This document shows, in pieces, positions 24,017-32,886 of a stretch of 64,000 bases of DNA. The stretch comes from an uncultured Phascolarctobacterium sp. (GTDB lineage Bacteria; Bacillota; Negativicutes; Acidaminococcales; Acidaminococcaceae): positions 1 to 64,000 of the forward strand of contig NZ_CAAGLX010000021.1 of assembly GCF_900770955.1 (NCBI RefSeq), written 5' to 3'. Every line of letters begins with the position of its first letter. The first letter of the stretch is position 1. Below the pieces are notes generated by a model that saw only the letters and a program-made list of their open reading frames with translations, had not been told where the DNA came from and did no database searches. Made by a program: the position numbers and the translations under genes.

Positions 24017-24103
24017 TTATTTACTGAATTGAAAAATAAATGTCAGCAACGCCAGAATGAATACGCCAAAGGCCATCAAGTCCTTAAAGTCGTAGTTCTT
24101 CAT
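24017..24103 (-). CDS. Holin-like small membrane toxin (type I toxin)
   Basis: 28 residues: an N-terminal charged segment MKNYDFKDLMAFG, one membrane segment (VFILALLTFIF) and a basic end (QFSK). This is the typical make-up of the putative holin-like toxin family (TxpA/BsrG-like). ATG 24103 has GGAGG with 8-bp spacing; the ATG at 24109 is too close to the ribosome site. Promoter at 24178-24206. Such peptides depolarise or disrupt membranes of the host cell when not silenced by the antisense RNA. Confidence 0.8.
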   Translation of the reverse strand: MKNYDFKDLMAFGVFILALLTFIFQFSK

Positions 24104-24177
24104 AGGCATCACCTCCATTCTATTGGAGAATGATGGCAATGCCCACCCGTAAGCACGATTGTCCAAAGTCTGAATAT

Positions 24178-24206
24178 ATTGTAACATAGATAAAGAGAAC
24201 ATACAA
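24178..24206 (-). promoter_or_regulatory. Promoter of the holin-like toxin
   Basis: On the minus strand TTGTAT (24206-24201), 17-bp spacer, TACAAT (24183-24178), leaving a leader of about 70 nt before the toxin start. Confidence 0.7.
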
Positions 24207-24241
24207 CGAACGAATTGTGAATTCACGGTTGTATGTTTTTT
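24199..24241 (+). terminator. Terminator over the toxin promoter
   Basis: AACATACAAC (24199-24208) pairs with GTTGTATGTT (24227-24236), followed by TTTTT on the plus strand. It would end any antitoxin read-through and seals the locus before dnaE. Confidence 0.75.
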
Positions 24242-24340
24242 CGATTTTAGGCAGGAAATTTATCTGTAATGCTAGAATAGTTTTAGATATATTTGCCGCA
24301 GATTTGCGCGGCAGCGGTTTTTTAATTTAAGGAGCAAGAG

Positions 24341-27300
24341 ATGACAAAACGCTTTACTCATTTACATGTACATACGGAATACAGCCTGCTCGACGGCGCT
24401 TCGAAAATCCCCGAGCTGGTGGACTACGCCAAGGAGCTGGGCATGGACAGCCTGGCGATTACCGACCACGGCGCAATGTACGGCGCAGTGGAATTTTATC
24501 AGGAGTGCACCAAGGCAGGAATCAAGCCGATTATCGGCTGCGAGGTTTACTTGTCCAAGGGCTCGCATCTGGAAAAGAATAACCGCGGCATGTATCATCT
24601 GATTCTGCTGGCGGAGAACGATACAGGCTACCATAACCTGATGAAAATCGTCAGCATCGGTCAGCTAGAGGGCTTTTACTATAAGCCGCGCGTAGACAAG
24701 GACGTACTACGCACATACCATGAGGGCATTATCTGCCTCAGTGCCTGCGTTGCCGGCGAGGTGCCGCAGATGATTCTGCAGGACAACCTGGAGGGAGCAC
24801 GTCGCTGCATTCAGGAATATATAGACATTTTCGGCAAGGAAAACTACTTTCTGGAAATTCAGGACCATGATCTTGATGAGGAGCACAAGGTCAGCGCGGA
24901 GCTGAAGCAGCTGGCGCAAGAGTTCGGTCTGGGCCTTGTAGCGACGAACGATTTGCATTATGTGCAGAAGAAGGATACGGCGGCGCAGGATATTCTGCTG
25001 TGCATTCAGACGACCAGCACAGTTGATGAGCCTGACCGTATGCGCTTTAATAACGACAGCTACTATCTTAAAAGCTATGACGAGATGGAGGAACTGTTCG
25101 GAGATTGTCCGGAGGCCTTGAGCAATACCAATAAAATTGCCGACCGCTGCAACGTAAAGATGGAGTTCGGCCATCTGCTGCTGCCGGAGTTTCCGGTGCC
25201 TGAGGGCTATGATGCCGTAAGCTATCTGCGTCACCTGTGCGAGGAGGCTTTGCCTAAGCGCTACGAGGTTGTGGATGACAAGGTGCGTGAGCGTCTGGAT
25301 TTTGAGCTGGACATTATCAACACGATGGGCTACGCCTGCTACTTCCTCATTGTCTGGGATTTCATCAATTATTGCCGCAGCCATGATATTCCGGTCGGTC
25401 CGGGACGCGGCAGTGCCGCAGGCAGTATCGTGGCCTATCTGCTGCGTATAACGAATATCGAGCCCTTGCGTTACCATCTGCTGTTCGAACGCTTTTTGAA
25501 TCCTGAGCGTGTCAGCATGCCTGATATTGATACCGACTTCTGCTATGTGAAGCGTAATCAGGTACTTGATTATGTGGTGCGCCGTTACGGACAGGAGCGT
25601 GTAGCGCAGATTATTACCTTCGGCACACTGCAGGCGCGCGCGGCGGTGCGTGATGTCGGCAAGGCGTTGGGCATGAGCTATGGTGAGGTTGACGAAATTG
25701 CCAAGCTGATTCCGCGTGAGCTGGGCATTACGTTGGAAAAGGCGCTGATCGGCAGCAAGGACTTCCGTCAGGCGTACGACACGCGCCCGGAGGTCAAGAA
25801 GCTGATTGACCTTGCGCAAAGCGTAGAGGGATTGCCGCGTAATGCCGGCACACATGCCGCCGGTGTTATTATCGCGCCGCATAATATGAAAAATTACGTA
25901 CCGCTGCAGCAGGGTAGTGAGGGTGGCGTCATCACCCAGTACGATAAAAATAAGGTGGAAGAGCTTGGCCTGCTGAAGATGGACTTTTTGGGCCTGCGCA
26001 CATTGACGGTTATCGGTGACTGCATCCGCTTTATCCGCGAAACTACGGGTGAAGAGGTTGATATTGATAATATACCGTTGGCTGACGAGGCAACCTGTGC
26101 AATGCTGCGTCGCGGTGAAACGGCCTGCGTCTTCCAGCTGGAGTCGGCAGGCATTACCAAGCTGGTTATGGATTTGGCACCGGAAAGCTTTGAGGACCTG
26201 ATTCCGTTGGTGGCTCTGTACCGTCCCGGTCCTTTGGGAACCGGTATGGCGGAGGACTTTATTGCCGGACGTCACGGACAGCGCACGGCCAAGGTGCTGC
26301 ATCCGCTGATGGAGCCTATTTTGAAGGATACCTACGGCGTTATTCTGTATCAGGAGCAGGTTATGCAGATAACCTCCGCACTGGCAGGCTTTACGCTCGG
26401 TCAGGCAGATATTCTGCGCCGTGCGATGGGCAAGAAGAAGGCCAAGGAGCTGGATTCCATGCGCCAGTCCTTTATCGACGGTGCCAAAAGGCTGCACGAT
26501 ATCCCGGAAGAGCTGAGCGATCAGATTTTCTCGCTTCTGCAGCACTTCGCAGGCTACGGCTTTAACAAATCGCACTCCGTTGCCTATGCGCTGGTGGCCT
26601 ACGAAACCGCATATCTCAAGGCGCACTGGCGTCCGCAGTTCTATGCGGCCTTTCTCAACAGCATTATCGGTGATGCGGATAAGGTAAGCTGGTATATCAA
26701 CGTCTGCCGCAATGATAATGTCAAAATTCTGCCGCCTGATGTCAACGAGAGCGGTCACAACTTTACGGTACATAAAAATTCGTCTATCCGCTTCGGCTTG
26801 GCAGGTATAAAAAATACCGGTGATGCCGCAGTAGATGCCATTATCAGCGCCCGTAACGAGGGCGGTCCGTTCAAGAGCCTGACGGATTTCTGCTGCCGTG
26901 TGAATATGCGCGTGGTCAACAAGCGTGTTATCGAAAATATGATTAAATGCGGTGCGATGGATTCCTTCGGCGCCAGACGCTCGCAGCTGCTGTCAGTTAT
27001 GGACCAGGCGATTGATTTGGGCGCTGTCTGCCAGAGGGACAAGGCCAGCGGCCAGCTGGGACTGTTCGGTGACGACAGCTTCGGTGTGACGGAAATCAAG
27101 CTGCCGCCGCTGCCGGAAATTCCCAAGCAGATTATCCTGCAGAACGAAAAGGAAATTATCGGCTTTTACGTTACCGACCATCCGCTGAGTGATTACAAGC
27201 AGATGCTGCAGCGCTTCATGCCGCTGCACCAGTTCGGCGGCGAAACGCAGGTGCAGGACGGACAGTTTGTGCGCGTGGCCGGTATTATTACGGACTGCGT

Positions 27301-27748
27301 GATTAAAAACACCAAGCGCGGAGATACGATGGCTCTTCTGACGCTGGAGGATTTCAGCGGACGCTTTCCGATTATCGTGTTCCCACAGGCTTATCATACA
27401 AATGTCAAGGATATCTATGAGGACAGCATTGTGGCGATTGAGGGACGCTTCAGCGCAGATGAGCGCGAAAGCAAGATTATTGCCAACAGCGTGCGTGCCC
27501 TGCCGTCGAAGCCGCCTACGGAAATCCGTCTGCGTATCGAGGCGCATCTGGAAAATCCGCTGGTGCAGCGTGAGCTGATGCAGCTGTTCCAAAAATATAA
27601 GGGCGATGATTGCGTATACCTGCAGCTGATGGGCTCGCGCAAGCTGATCAAGACAACGCCTAACTTCTGGGTGAACAGTGAAGCACCTGGCTTTGCTGAG
27701 GATGTGGTCAAAATATTGGGCGAAAATTGTGTAGTAAGAAAAAATTAA
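24341..27748 (+). CDS. dnaE: DNA polymerase III alpha subunit, DnaE type
   Basis: 1135 residues. PHP domain with intact HVH (HLHVHTEYSLLDG) and TDHG motifs and late NDLH; palm with catalytic D395 and D397 in PDIDTDF; fingers, beta-clamp-binding region, helix-hairpin-helix and C-terminal OB fold (about 1000-1090, VAGIITDCVIKNTKRGD). In Firmicutes with PolC, DnaE extends primers and helps lagging-strand synthesis; the length is between B. subtilis DnaE and E. coli DnaE, and which DnaE subgroup it belongs to needs a tree. ATG behind AAGGAG. Single gene. Confidence 0.96.
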   Translation: MTKRFTHLHVHTEYSLLDGASKIPELVDYAKELGMDSLAITDHGAMYGAVEFYQECTKAGIKPIIGCEVYLSKGSHLEKNNRGMYHLILLAENDTGYHNLMKIVSIGQLEGFYYKPRVDKDVLRTYHEGIICLSACVAGEVPQMILQDNLEGARRCIQEYIDIFGKENYFLEIQDHDLDEEHKVSAELKQLAQEFGLGLVATNDLHYVQKKDTAAQDILLCIQTTSTVDEPDRMRFNNDSYYLKSYDEMEELFGDCPEALSNTNKIADRCNVKMEFGHLLLPEFPVPEGYDAVSYLRHLCEEALPKRYEVVDDKVRERLDFELDIINTMGYACYFLIVWDFINYCRSHDIPVGPGRGSAAGSIVAYLLRITNIEPLRYHLLFERFLNPERVSMPDIDTDFCYVKRNQVLDYVVRRYGQERVAQIITFGTLQARAAVRDVGKALGMSYGEVDEIAKLIPRELGITLEKALIGSKDFRQAYDTRPEVKKLIDLAQSVEGLPRNAGTHAAGVIIAPHNMKNYVPLQQGSEGGVITQYDKNKVEELGLLKMDFLGLRTLTVIGDCIRFIRETTGEEVDIDNIPLADEATCAMLRRGETACVFQLESAGITKLVMDLAPESFEDLIPLVALYRPGPLGTGMAEDFIAGRHGQRTAKVLHPLMEPILKDTYGVILYQEQVMQITSALAGFTLGQADILRRAMGKKKAKELDSMRQSFIDGAKRLHDIPEELSDQIFSLLQHFAGYGFNKSHSVAYALVAYETAYLKAHWRPQFYAAFLNSIIGDADKVSWYINVCRNDNVKILPPDVNESGHNFTVHKNSSIRFGLAGIKNTGDAAVDAIISARNEGGPFKSLTDFCCRVNMRVVNKRVIENMIKCGAMDSFGARRSQLLSVMDQAIDLGAVCQRDKASGQLGLFGDDSFGVTEIKLPPLPEIPKQIILQNEKEIIGFYVTDHPLSDYKQMLQRFMPLHQFGGETQVQDGQFVRVAGIITDCVIKNTKRGDTMALLTLEDFSGRFPIIVFPQAYHTNVKDIYEDSIVAIEGRFSADERESKIIANSVRALPSKPPTEIRLRIEAHLENPLVQRELMQLFQKYKGDDCVYLQLMGSRKLIKTTPNFWVNSEAPGFAEDVVKILGENCVVRKN

Positions 27749-27790
27749 TAGCATCGGTTGAGCTATTTATCATAAACTTACACGATAGAC

Positions 27791-27820
27791 TTGCAAGTTT
27801 AAGTATAAAAATGCTAAAAT
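27791..27820 (+). promoter_or_regulatory. Promoter of the etf operon
   Basis: TTGCAA (27791-27796), 18-bp spacer, TAAAAT (27815-27820), 64 bp before etfB. A small GGAGC-ATCA-GCTCC hairpin (27844-27857) lies in the leader. Confidence 0.65.
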
Positions 27821-27883
27821 AAAGAGAAGAATGTAAAAAAAGCCGGAGCATCAGCTCCTGTAATAAGCTTAAGGAGGCAGCAA

Positions 27884-28678
27884 ATGAATATTCTCGTTTG
27901 TTTAAAACAAGTGCCGGATACGGCAAAAGTAAAATTTAACCGCGAAACCAATACCTTGGACCGTACGGGTGTAGAAAATATTATGAATCCCTATGACCGT
28001 CAGGCATTGGAGGTAGCTCTGTGCCTGAAGGACAAAGAAGGTGCTAAAGTAACTGTACTGACCATGGGCCTGCCCCAGGCAACCGATATCCTGAAAGAAG
28101 CAATCGCTATGGGCGCTGATGACGGCGTTCTGCTGAGCGACCGTGTTTTGGGCGGAAGCGATACTCTGGCAACCAGCCTGGCTCTGGCTGCTGCCGTTAA
28201 ACATCTGGGCGACTTCGACCTCGTGCTCTGCGGCAAGCAGGCAGTAGACGGTGACACCGCACAGGTTGGTCCGGAAATGGCTGAGCATCTGGGAATTCCG
28301 CAGATTACCGGCGCTCTGAGCCTGAACTTTGCCGACGGCAAATTTGTTGTTGTCCGTGAAAACGAAAATTATCAGATGACCTTGGCTTGTGCAGCACCGC
28401 TGCTGGTTACCGTAACCAAATCCGAAAAAGAGCCGCGTTTTGCCAGCATTAAAGGCAAAATGAAAGCGCGTAAGGCTCAGATTCCGACTCTGACCGTTGC
28501 TGACCTGGATCTTGACCCTGCAACCGTAGGCCTGAAAGGCTCTCCGACTAAGGTTAAAAAAGCCTTCACCCCGACCCCGCCTGAAATCAACGGCGAAATC
28601 ATTACCGAAGAAGATGCTGATGCAGCAGTAGATATGCTGTTTGAAAAGCTGGTTAAGGCAGAGGTTATTACCCGCTGA
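27884..28678 (+). CDS. etfB: Electron transfer flavoprotein, beta subunit
   Basis: 264 residues. MNILVCLKQVPDTAKVKFN, IMNPYDRQALEVAL, and GKQAVDGDTAQVGPEMAEHLGIPQ are the EtfB core and AMP/FAD-binding loop. EtfAB passes electrons between acyl-CoA or other dehydrogenases and an acceptor; several Negativicutes (Acidaminococcus) have bifurcating EtfAB that takes NADH and reduces ferredoxin. A ferredoxin gene follows after 8 bp, then etfA. AAGGAGGC ribosome site. Confidence 0.96.
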   Translation: MNILVCLKQVPDTAKVKFNRETNTLDRTGVENIMNPYDRQALEVALCLKDKEGAKVTVLTMGLPQATDILKEAIAMGADDGVLLSDRVLGGSDTLATSLALAAAVKHLGDFDLVLCGKQAVDGDTAQVGPEMAEHLGIPQITGALSLNFADGKFVVVRENENYQMTLACAAPLLVTVTKSEKEPRFASIKGKMKARKAQIPTLTVADLDLDPATVGLKGSPTKVKKAFTPTPPEINGEIITEEDADAAVDMLFEKLVKAEVITR

Positions 28679-28686
28679 GGCGAACC

Positions 28687-28887
28687 ATGCTGATAAAAGT
28701 AAACAGGCAGCTTTGCTGTGGCTGTGAGGAATGTGTGGCAGTATGCCCGATGGGCGCTATTGCGCTGCGTGAGGGCAGGGCGCAGATTGATATGCAGCAG
28801 TGCGTCTGCTGCGGTGCCTGCATCCGCGAATGTTCCATGGAGGCCATAGCTGTTGCCGAAAATGACGATACTGAAGATAACGAATAG
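28687..28887 (+). CDS. Two-cluster [4Fe-4S] ferredoxin within the etf operon
   Basis: 66 residues with two Cys sets, CCGCEECVAVCP and CVCCGACIRECS, each of the C-x2-C-x2-C-x3-C(P/S) kind, so two [4Fe-4S] clusters; one Pro position is Ser. It lies between etfB and etfA. In some EtfA proteins (for example CarE of Acetobacterium) a ferredoxin domain is fused to the EtfA N-terminus; here it is a separate chain and probably the direct electron partner. GGCGAACC before ATG gives a weak ribosome site. Confidence 0.92.
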   Translation: MLIKVNRQLCCGCEECVAVCPMGAIALREGRAQIDMQQCVCCGACIRECSMEAIAVAENDDTEDNE

Positions 28888-28899
28888 GAGTGTGTAAAT

Positions 28900-29880
28900 A
28901 TGTGGGTTATTGCTGAACAGGAAAATGGTCAGCTGATGAATGTTACCTTTGAGCTGTTGGGCGCTGCCAAAGAGCTGTGTGCCAAGCTGGAGGAAAAATG
29001 CTGTGCGGTACTGGTGACCGCTGCTGCAGGCGAGCTGCCGCAGCAACTGATTGCTGCCGGCGCTGATGTTGTTTATGTTGTTGAGGATGCTAAATATGCA
29101 GATTACGATACCGAGTTATATACCGACGCTATCTGCCAGCTGTCCCAAAAATATGATCCGGCTTCCATTATGTTCGGTGCTACCGATGATGGCCGTGACC
29201 TGGCTCCGCGTGTTGCAGCTCGTTTGCATACCGGCCTGTGCGCTGACTGCACCGCTCTGGATGTAACCGACGAAAAGCTCGTTGCCTGGACCCGTCCCGC
29301 ACTGGGCGGCAACATCTGCGCTACCATCATCTGCGACGTTAACCGTCCGCAAATGGGTACCGTTCGTCCGAAAGTATTCAAACCGGCAGAGCTTGACAAC
29401 ACCCGCACCGGTGAGGTTATTGCCTTCACTCCGGAAGCAGGCGCTGTAAGCCGTGTCGAACTGATTAAAAAAGAAGCTCTGAGCAGCGAAAACGCTGTGA
29501 AGATTGATGAAGCCGACATGATCGCAGCAGGCGGCCGTGGCTTCGGCAGCAAGGAAAAATTCGACGTGCTGGAACAGCTGGCTGCTCTCTTTGAAAATTC
29601 CGCAGTAGCAGGCACCCGTGCTGCTATCGACGAAGGCTGGCTGACTCACTCCCAACAGGTTGGCCAATCCGGCAAATCCGTTACTCCGCATATCTACTTT
29701 GCCTGTGGCATCAGTGGTGCTATCCAGCATCTGTCCGGCATGAAGGACAGCGATATTATCATCGCAATCAACAAGGACGCAGAGGCACCGATTTTTACCG
29801 TTGCTCATTATGGCATCGTAGGTGATGTTAACGTAATCCTGCCGAAGCTGATTGAAAAAATCAAAGCTTACAAGGCATAA
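28900..29880 (+). CDS. etfA: Electron transfer flavoprotein, alpha subunit
   Basis: 326 residues. N-terminal alpha/beta domain, then the C-terminal FAD domain with GGRGFGSKEKF, VAGTRAAIDEGW, QVGQSGKSVTPHIYFACGISGAIQHL and AINKDAEAPIFTVAHYGIVGD, all canonical. It starts 12 bp after the ferredoxin gene behind TAGGAGTG. No acyl-CoA dehydrogenase gene is adjacent, so the dehydrogenase partner is elsewhere. Confidence 0.96.
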   Translation: MWVIAEQENGQLMNVTFELLGAAKELCAKLEEKCCAVLVTAAAGELPQQLIAAGADVVYVVEDAKYADYDTELYTDAICQLSQKYDPASIMFGATDDGRDLAPRVAARLHTGLCADCTALDVTDEKLVAWTRPALGGNICATIICDVNRPQMGTVRPKVFKPAELDNTRTGEVIAFTPEAGAVSRVELIKKEALSSENAVKIDEADMIAAGGRGFGSKEKFDVLEQLAALFENSAVAGTRAAIDEGWLTHSQQVGQSGKSVTPHIYFACGISGAIQHLSGMKDSDIIIAINKDAEAPIFTVAHYGIVGDVNVILPKLIEKIKAYKA

Positions 29881-29912
29881 TTTGATACCTGATTTACAGG
29901 AGGCATTCTAGT

Positions 29913-30107
29913 ATGTGGAAAACAATTTATATTGCCCACACTGAAGAACAAGCCAAAAAAATAAAGCAGCTGCTTACGGAAAACGGCTTTTTGGTACAGC
30001 TGAAAAGTGCCGGCGGCAAGCATAACAAGGCTTATGAAATCTGCCTGCCGGTTTCGGAGGCAGAGGATGCCTATGAGGTTTTGTGTGAGAATAAGTTTCA
30101 GTACTGA
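29913..30107 (+). CDS. Small conserved protein (DUF2007-like)
   Basis: 64 residues, MWKTIYIAHTEEQAKKIKQLLTENGFLVQ..., ending in a patterned helix (SEAEDAYEVLCEN). It resembles the small putative signal-transducing/DUF2007 proteins found upstream of glycolytic genes in Firmicutes. It lies 32 bp after etfA (behind ACAGGAGGC) and 15 bp before pyk. Function unknown. Confidence 0.75.
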   Translation: MWKTIYIAHTEEQAKKIKQLLTENGFLVQLKSAGGKHNKAYEICLPVSEAEDAYEVLCENKFQY

Positions 30108-30122
30108 GGAGGCGCGGTCCTG

Positions 30123-31874
30123 ATGAAGAAGACGAAGATTATCTGTACAGTCGGTCCCAGCACGGACAATGTCGAGCTTTTGCGTAAGATGATGCTGGCA
30201 GGCATGGATCTGGCACGCTTTAACTTTTCGCACGGCAACCATGAGGACCATGGCAAAAGACTGCAGCTGGTGCGCCGGGCAGCAGAGGAGGCCGGGAAGG
30301 TAATCGCAACGATTGCCGATACCAAGGGCCCGGAAATGCGTCTGGGCATGTTTGCCGAAAGCAAAATCGAGCTGAACGAGGGCGATGATTTTTGCCTGAC
30401 TACCGAGGATTACTTGGGTGACCGCCATATGGCACACGTCAATTATGCCGGTCTGCCGCAGGAGGTAGAAATCGGCAGCAGCATTCTGCTGGCCGACGGC
30501 TTGCTTTCCTTAAAGGTCGTACTCATTGACGGCTGCAGAATTTATACCAAGGTAGTTAATGGTGGTGAGCTGAGCTCACGTAAGCGCGTGGCCTGCCCCG
30601 GTATCGAGCTGAAGCTGCCTTTTTTGTCAGAGCAGGACAAGGCAGATATTCTTTTTGCTGTCGAGCATGATATGGATTATATTGCGGCATCCTTCGTGCA
30701 GAAGGCCGATGACGTTATCGCTATCCGTAAGGTGCTTGAGGAAGCAGGCTCTTCTATCGGGATTATTTCCAAAATCGAAAATGAGGCCGGTGTGCAGCAT
30801 ATCGATGAGATTATCGGCGTATCTGACGGCATTATGGTTGCCAGAGGTGACTTGGGCGTAGAGATTCCGACCGAGGATGTACCGTTGGTGCAGAAGGATA
30901 TCATCGCGCGCTGCAACAAGGCGGGCAAGCCTGTTATTACGGCTACGCAGATGCTGGAAAGCATGATTAACAGCTATCGTGCAACCCGTGCCGAGGCCAG
31001 TGACGTTGCCAACTCTATTTTTGACGGCAGCGACGTTATTATGCTGAGCGGCGAAACTGCCAGCGGCAAGTATCCGCTGGAGGCAGTGCAGACGATGGCC
31101 AAGATTGCTGTGCGCACGGAAAACGCGCTTGATTATGTGCATATCTTCCAAAAGAAGGGCATCAGCGAGCGCATCCATTCTACTGATGCTATCAGTCATG
31201 CTACCGTGCAGATTGCCCAGGAAATAAAGGCTGATACTATTCTTACGATTACGGAATCAGGCTTTACAGCGCGCATGATTGCCAAATATAAGCCTCAATG
31301 TACCGTTGTTGCTGTATCACGCCTGCCTGAGCGCGTGCGTGCTATGCAGCTTTATTGGGGTGTGCTGCCGCTTTTGGGGCCATACTCTACAAATACTGAT
31401 GAAATGATTGAGCTGTCTTTGCAGTGTGCTTTGCATCACTCCGTAATTAAGGACGGCGCATCTGTTGTTATAACTGCCGGCGTGCCTATCGGTACTCCTG
31501 GCAGTACAAATCTGATTAAGGTGGTTACGGTTGGTACCAAACTGCTCAGCGGTACCGGTATAGGCAGCAAGACTGTCACCGGCCGCATCTGCGTAGGCCG
31601 CACTGCAGCAGACTTCAAGGATAAGCTGCAGAAGGGCGATGTCCTGGTAGTTGATGTGCTTAATGATGAGTTTGTACCGCCAGCTGCTGCTAAGGCAGCA
31701 GCTATTATTGCTGAAGAGGGCGGCCTGACATCCTCCACCGCTATTGTTGCTGTAACCTGCGGTCTGCCTGTTATCGTAGGTGCGGAGAAGGCAACAGCCA
31801 AGCTGGCCGACGGCCTGCTGGTAACGGTGGATCCTGTTTCCGGTGATGTCTACGAAGGCGATATTAACCTGTAG
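30123..31874 (+). CDS. pyk: Pyruvate kinase with C-terminal PEP-utiliser domain
   Basis: 583 residues. TIGP-like start KIICTVGPSTDN, catalytic barrel with DLARFNFSHGN, ATIADTKGPEMRLG, ISKIENEAGV, IMVARGDLGVEIP and the TATQMLESM loop; a B domain and an allosteric C domain. The last 85 residues (from about 497, with GGLTSSTAIVAVTCGLPVIVG) form the extra PEP-utiliser/swivelling domain found in Bacillus and other Firmicute enzymes, here with Thr in place of the catalytic His of true PEP synthases. Last step of glycolysis, making ATP and pyruvate. The next gene starts 4 bp after the stop. Confidence 0.97.
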   Translation: MKKTKIICTVGPSTDNVELLRKMMLAGMDLARFNFSHGNHEDHGKRLQLVRRAAEEAGKVIATIADTKGPEMRLGMFAESKIELNEGDDFCLTTEDYLGDRHMAHVNYAGLPQEVEIGSSILLADGLLSLKVVLIDGCRIYTKVVNGGELSSRKRVACPGIELKLPFLSEQDKADILFAVEHDMDYIAASFVQKADDVIAIRKVLEEAGSSIGIISKIENEAGVQHIDEIIGVSDGIMVARGDLGVEIPTEDVPLVQKDIIARCNKAGKPVITATQMLESMINSYRATRAEASDVANSIFDGSDVIMLSGETASGKYPLEAVQTMAKIAVRTENALDYVHIFQKKGISERIHSTDAISHATVQIAQEIKADTILTITESGFTARMIAKYKPQCTVVAVSRLPERVRAMQLYWGVLPLLGPYSTNTDEMIELSLQCALHHSVIKDGASVVITAGVPIGTPGSTNLIKVVTVGTKLLSGTGIGSKTVTGRICVGRTAADFKDKLQKGDVLVVDVLNDEFVPPAAAKAAAIIAEEGGLTSSTAIVAVTCGLPVIVGAEKATAKLADGLLVTVDPVSGDVYEGDINL

Positions 31875-31878
31875 GAAT

Positions 31879-32817
31879 ATGGTAACAGAACTTATTTTAG
31901 AAACATGTATTGCTCTGCGCGATGGCAGAGAACAAAACGCCTGCACAGCTTTTTCGGGTATTATTGCTGAAGCAGCAGATAATGAAGCATTACAAGCAAT
32001 CAGCTGCTGTCTGTTGGTGGCTTTACGCCACCGGCAACGGCAGCTTTTTGCCGTTTGGATGCAGGAAAGCAGGCCGCGCCTGGAGCATTTGCTGGCTGAT
32101 CCGCAGCTGTCACATCAGGGTGGCAGCGTTCTGCTGAGGATGGCGTTTGCTATTTGCGACAGACGTCTGGCTGAGGTGCGTCCCGCGCTCGCACTGCTGG
32201 TGCGGCGCTGGTTGCGGACAAACGCTGGCGATACGGCGCTGCTGCAGGAATTTATGGGCGAATGGCTCAGTCTGGCGGCGCGTATGGCACGCAGGCGGTG
32301 GCGCGAGGAGACAGCGTTTCTGTTGCGTGAGGCCGGGCGCTGGCTATTGAAGCAGCAGGACCTGCAATGGTGGGCGTGGAGTCTGCAGCAGCTGCAGCTG
32401 CACTTTGTTGTGTACGCACGTTGGGACGGCTTTGACAAGGCCTGCAGAATTTACAGAGAGCTGACGCTTTTGTACCGCCTGCTGCTGCGTCGCGTGCCGA
32501 AGGCACAGCCTGAGCTGCAGACTGCGCTTTTGCAGCTGCTTTTGCGCCATCTGCGTGATGTAACGGCCAACGTATCGCGTTCCGCGATGCTGGACGATGC
32601 GGATATCTTCCGTCAATGGTATAGCTTCTTTTGGCAGCTGACTGCCGAGGACAAGCGCGCCAGGGAAGAGCTGCTGCGACTGCTGCAGCTTGCTATAGCC
32701 TATTGGCAGCAGACCATGCCCAAAACGAGCCGTAAGCAGGCAGTAATCCTTAAGGATTTGCTGCAGCCGAACCTGATTGACGGGCAGTATGCACTGTTAT
32801 TACAAAAAATTATATAA
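31879..32817 (+). CDS. Leucine/arginine-rich helical protein of unknown function
   Basis: 312 residues from ATG 31879, 4 bp after the pyk stop, with TAGGA as a short ribosome site overlapping it. The frame also opens at 31843 inside pyk. The composition is very rich in Leu, Arg, Gln and Trp, with repeated patterns such as ALLVRRWLRTN and QLQLHFVVYARWDG, predicting an all-helical repeat-like protein. No signal peptide or membrane segment is evident. I do not recognise the family. Coupling to pyk suggests cotranscription; a role in metabolism is not shown. Confidence 0.65.
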   Translation: MVTELILETCIALRDGREQNACTAFSGIIAEAADNEALQAISCCLLVALRHRQRQLFAVWMQESRPRLEHLLADPQLSHQGGSVLLRMAFAICDRRLAEVRPALALLVRRWLRTNAGDTALLQEFMGEWLSLAARMARRRWREETAFLLREAGRWLLKQQDLQWWAWSLQQLQLHFVVYARWDGFDKACRIYRELTLLYRLLLRRVPKAQPELQTALLQLLLRHLRDVTANVSRSAMLDDADIFRQWYSFFWQLTAEDKRAREELLRLLQLAIAYWQQTMPKTSRKQAVILKDLLQPNLIDGQYALLLQKII

Positions 32818-32886
32818 ATCCTTACGGAAGCAGGCGTGCTTGTGCGTCCGCTGCCGTAATAATCCTGAAGACAGGAGGTTGTAAAT

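Noticed and set aside
24707..26773. 688-residue minus-strand open frame
   Set aside because: Antisense to dnaE, with no family features.
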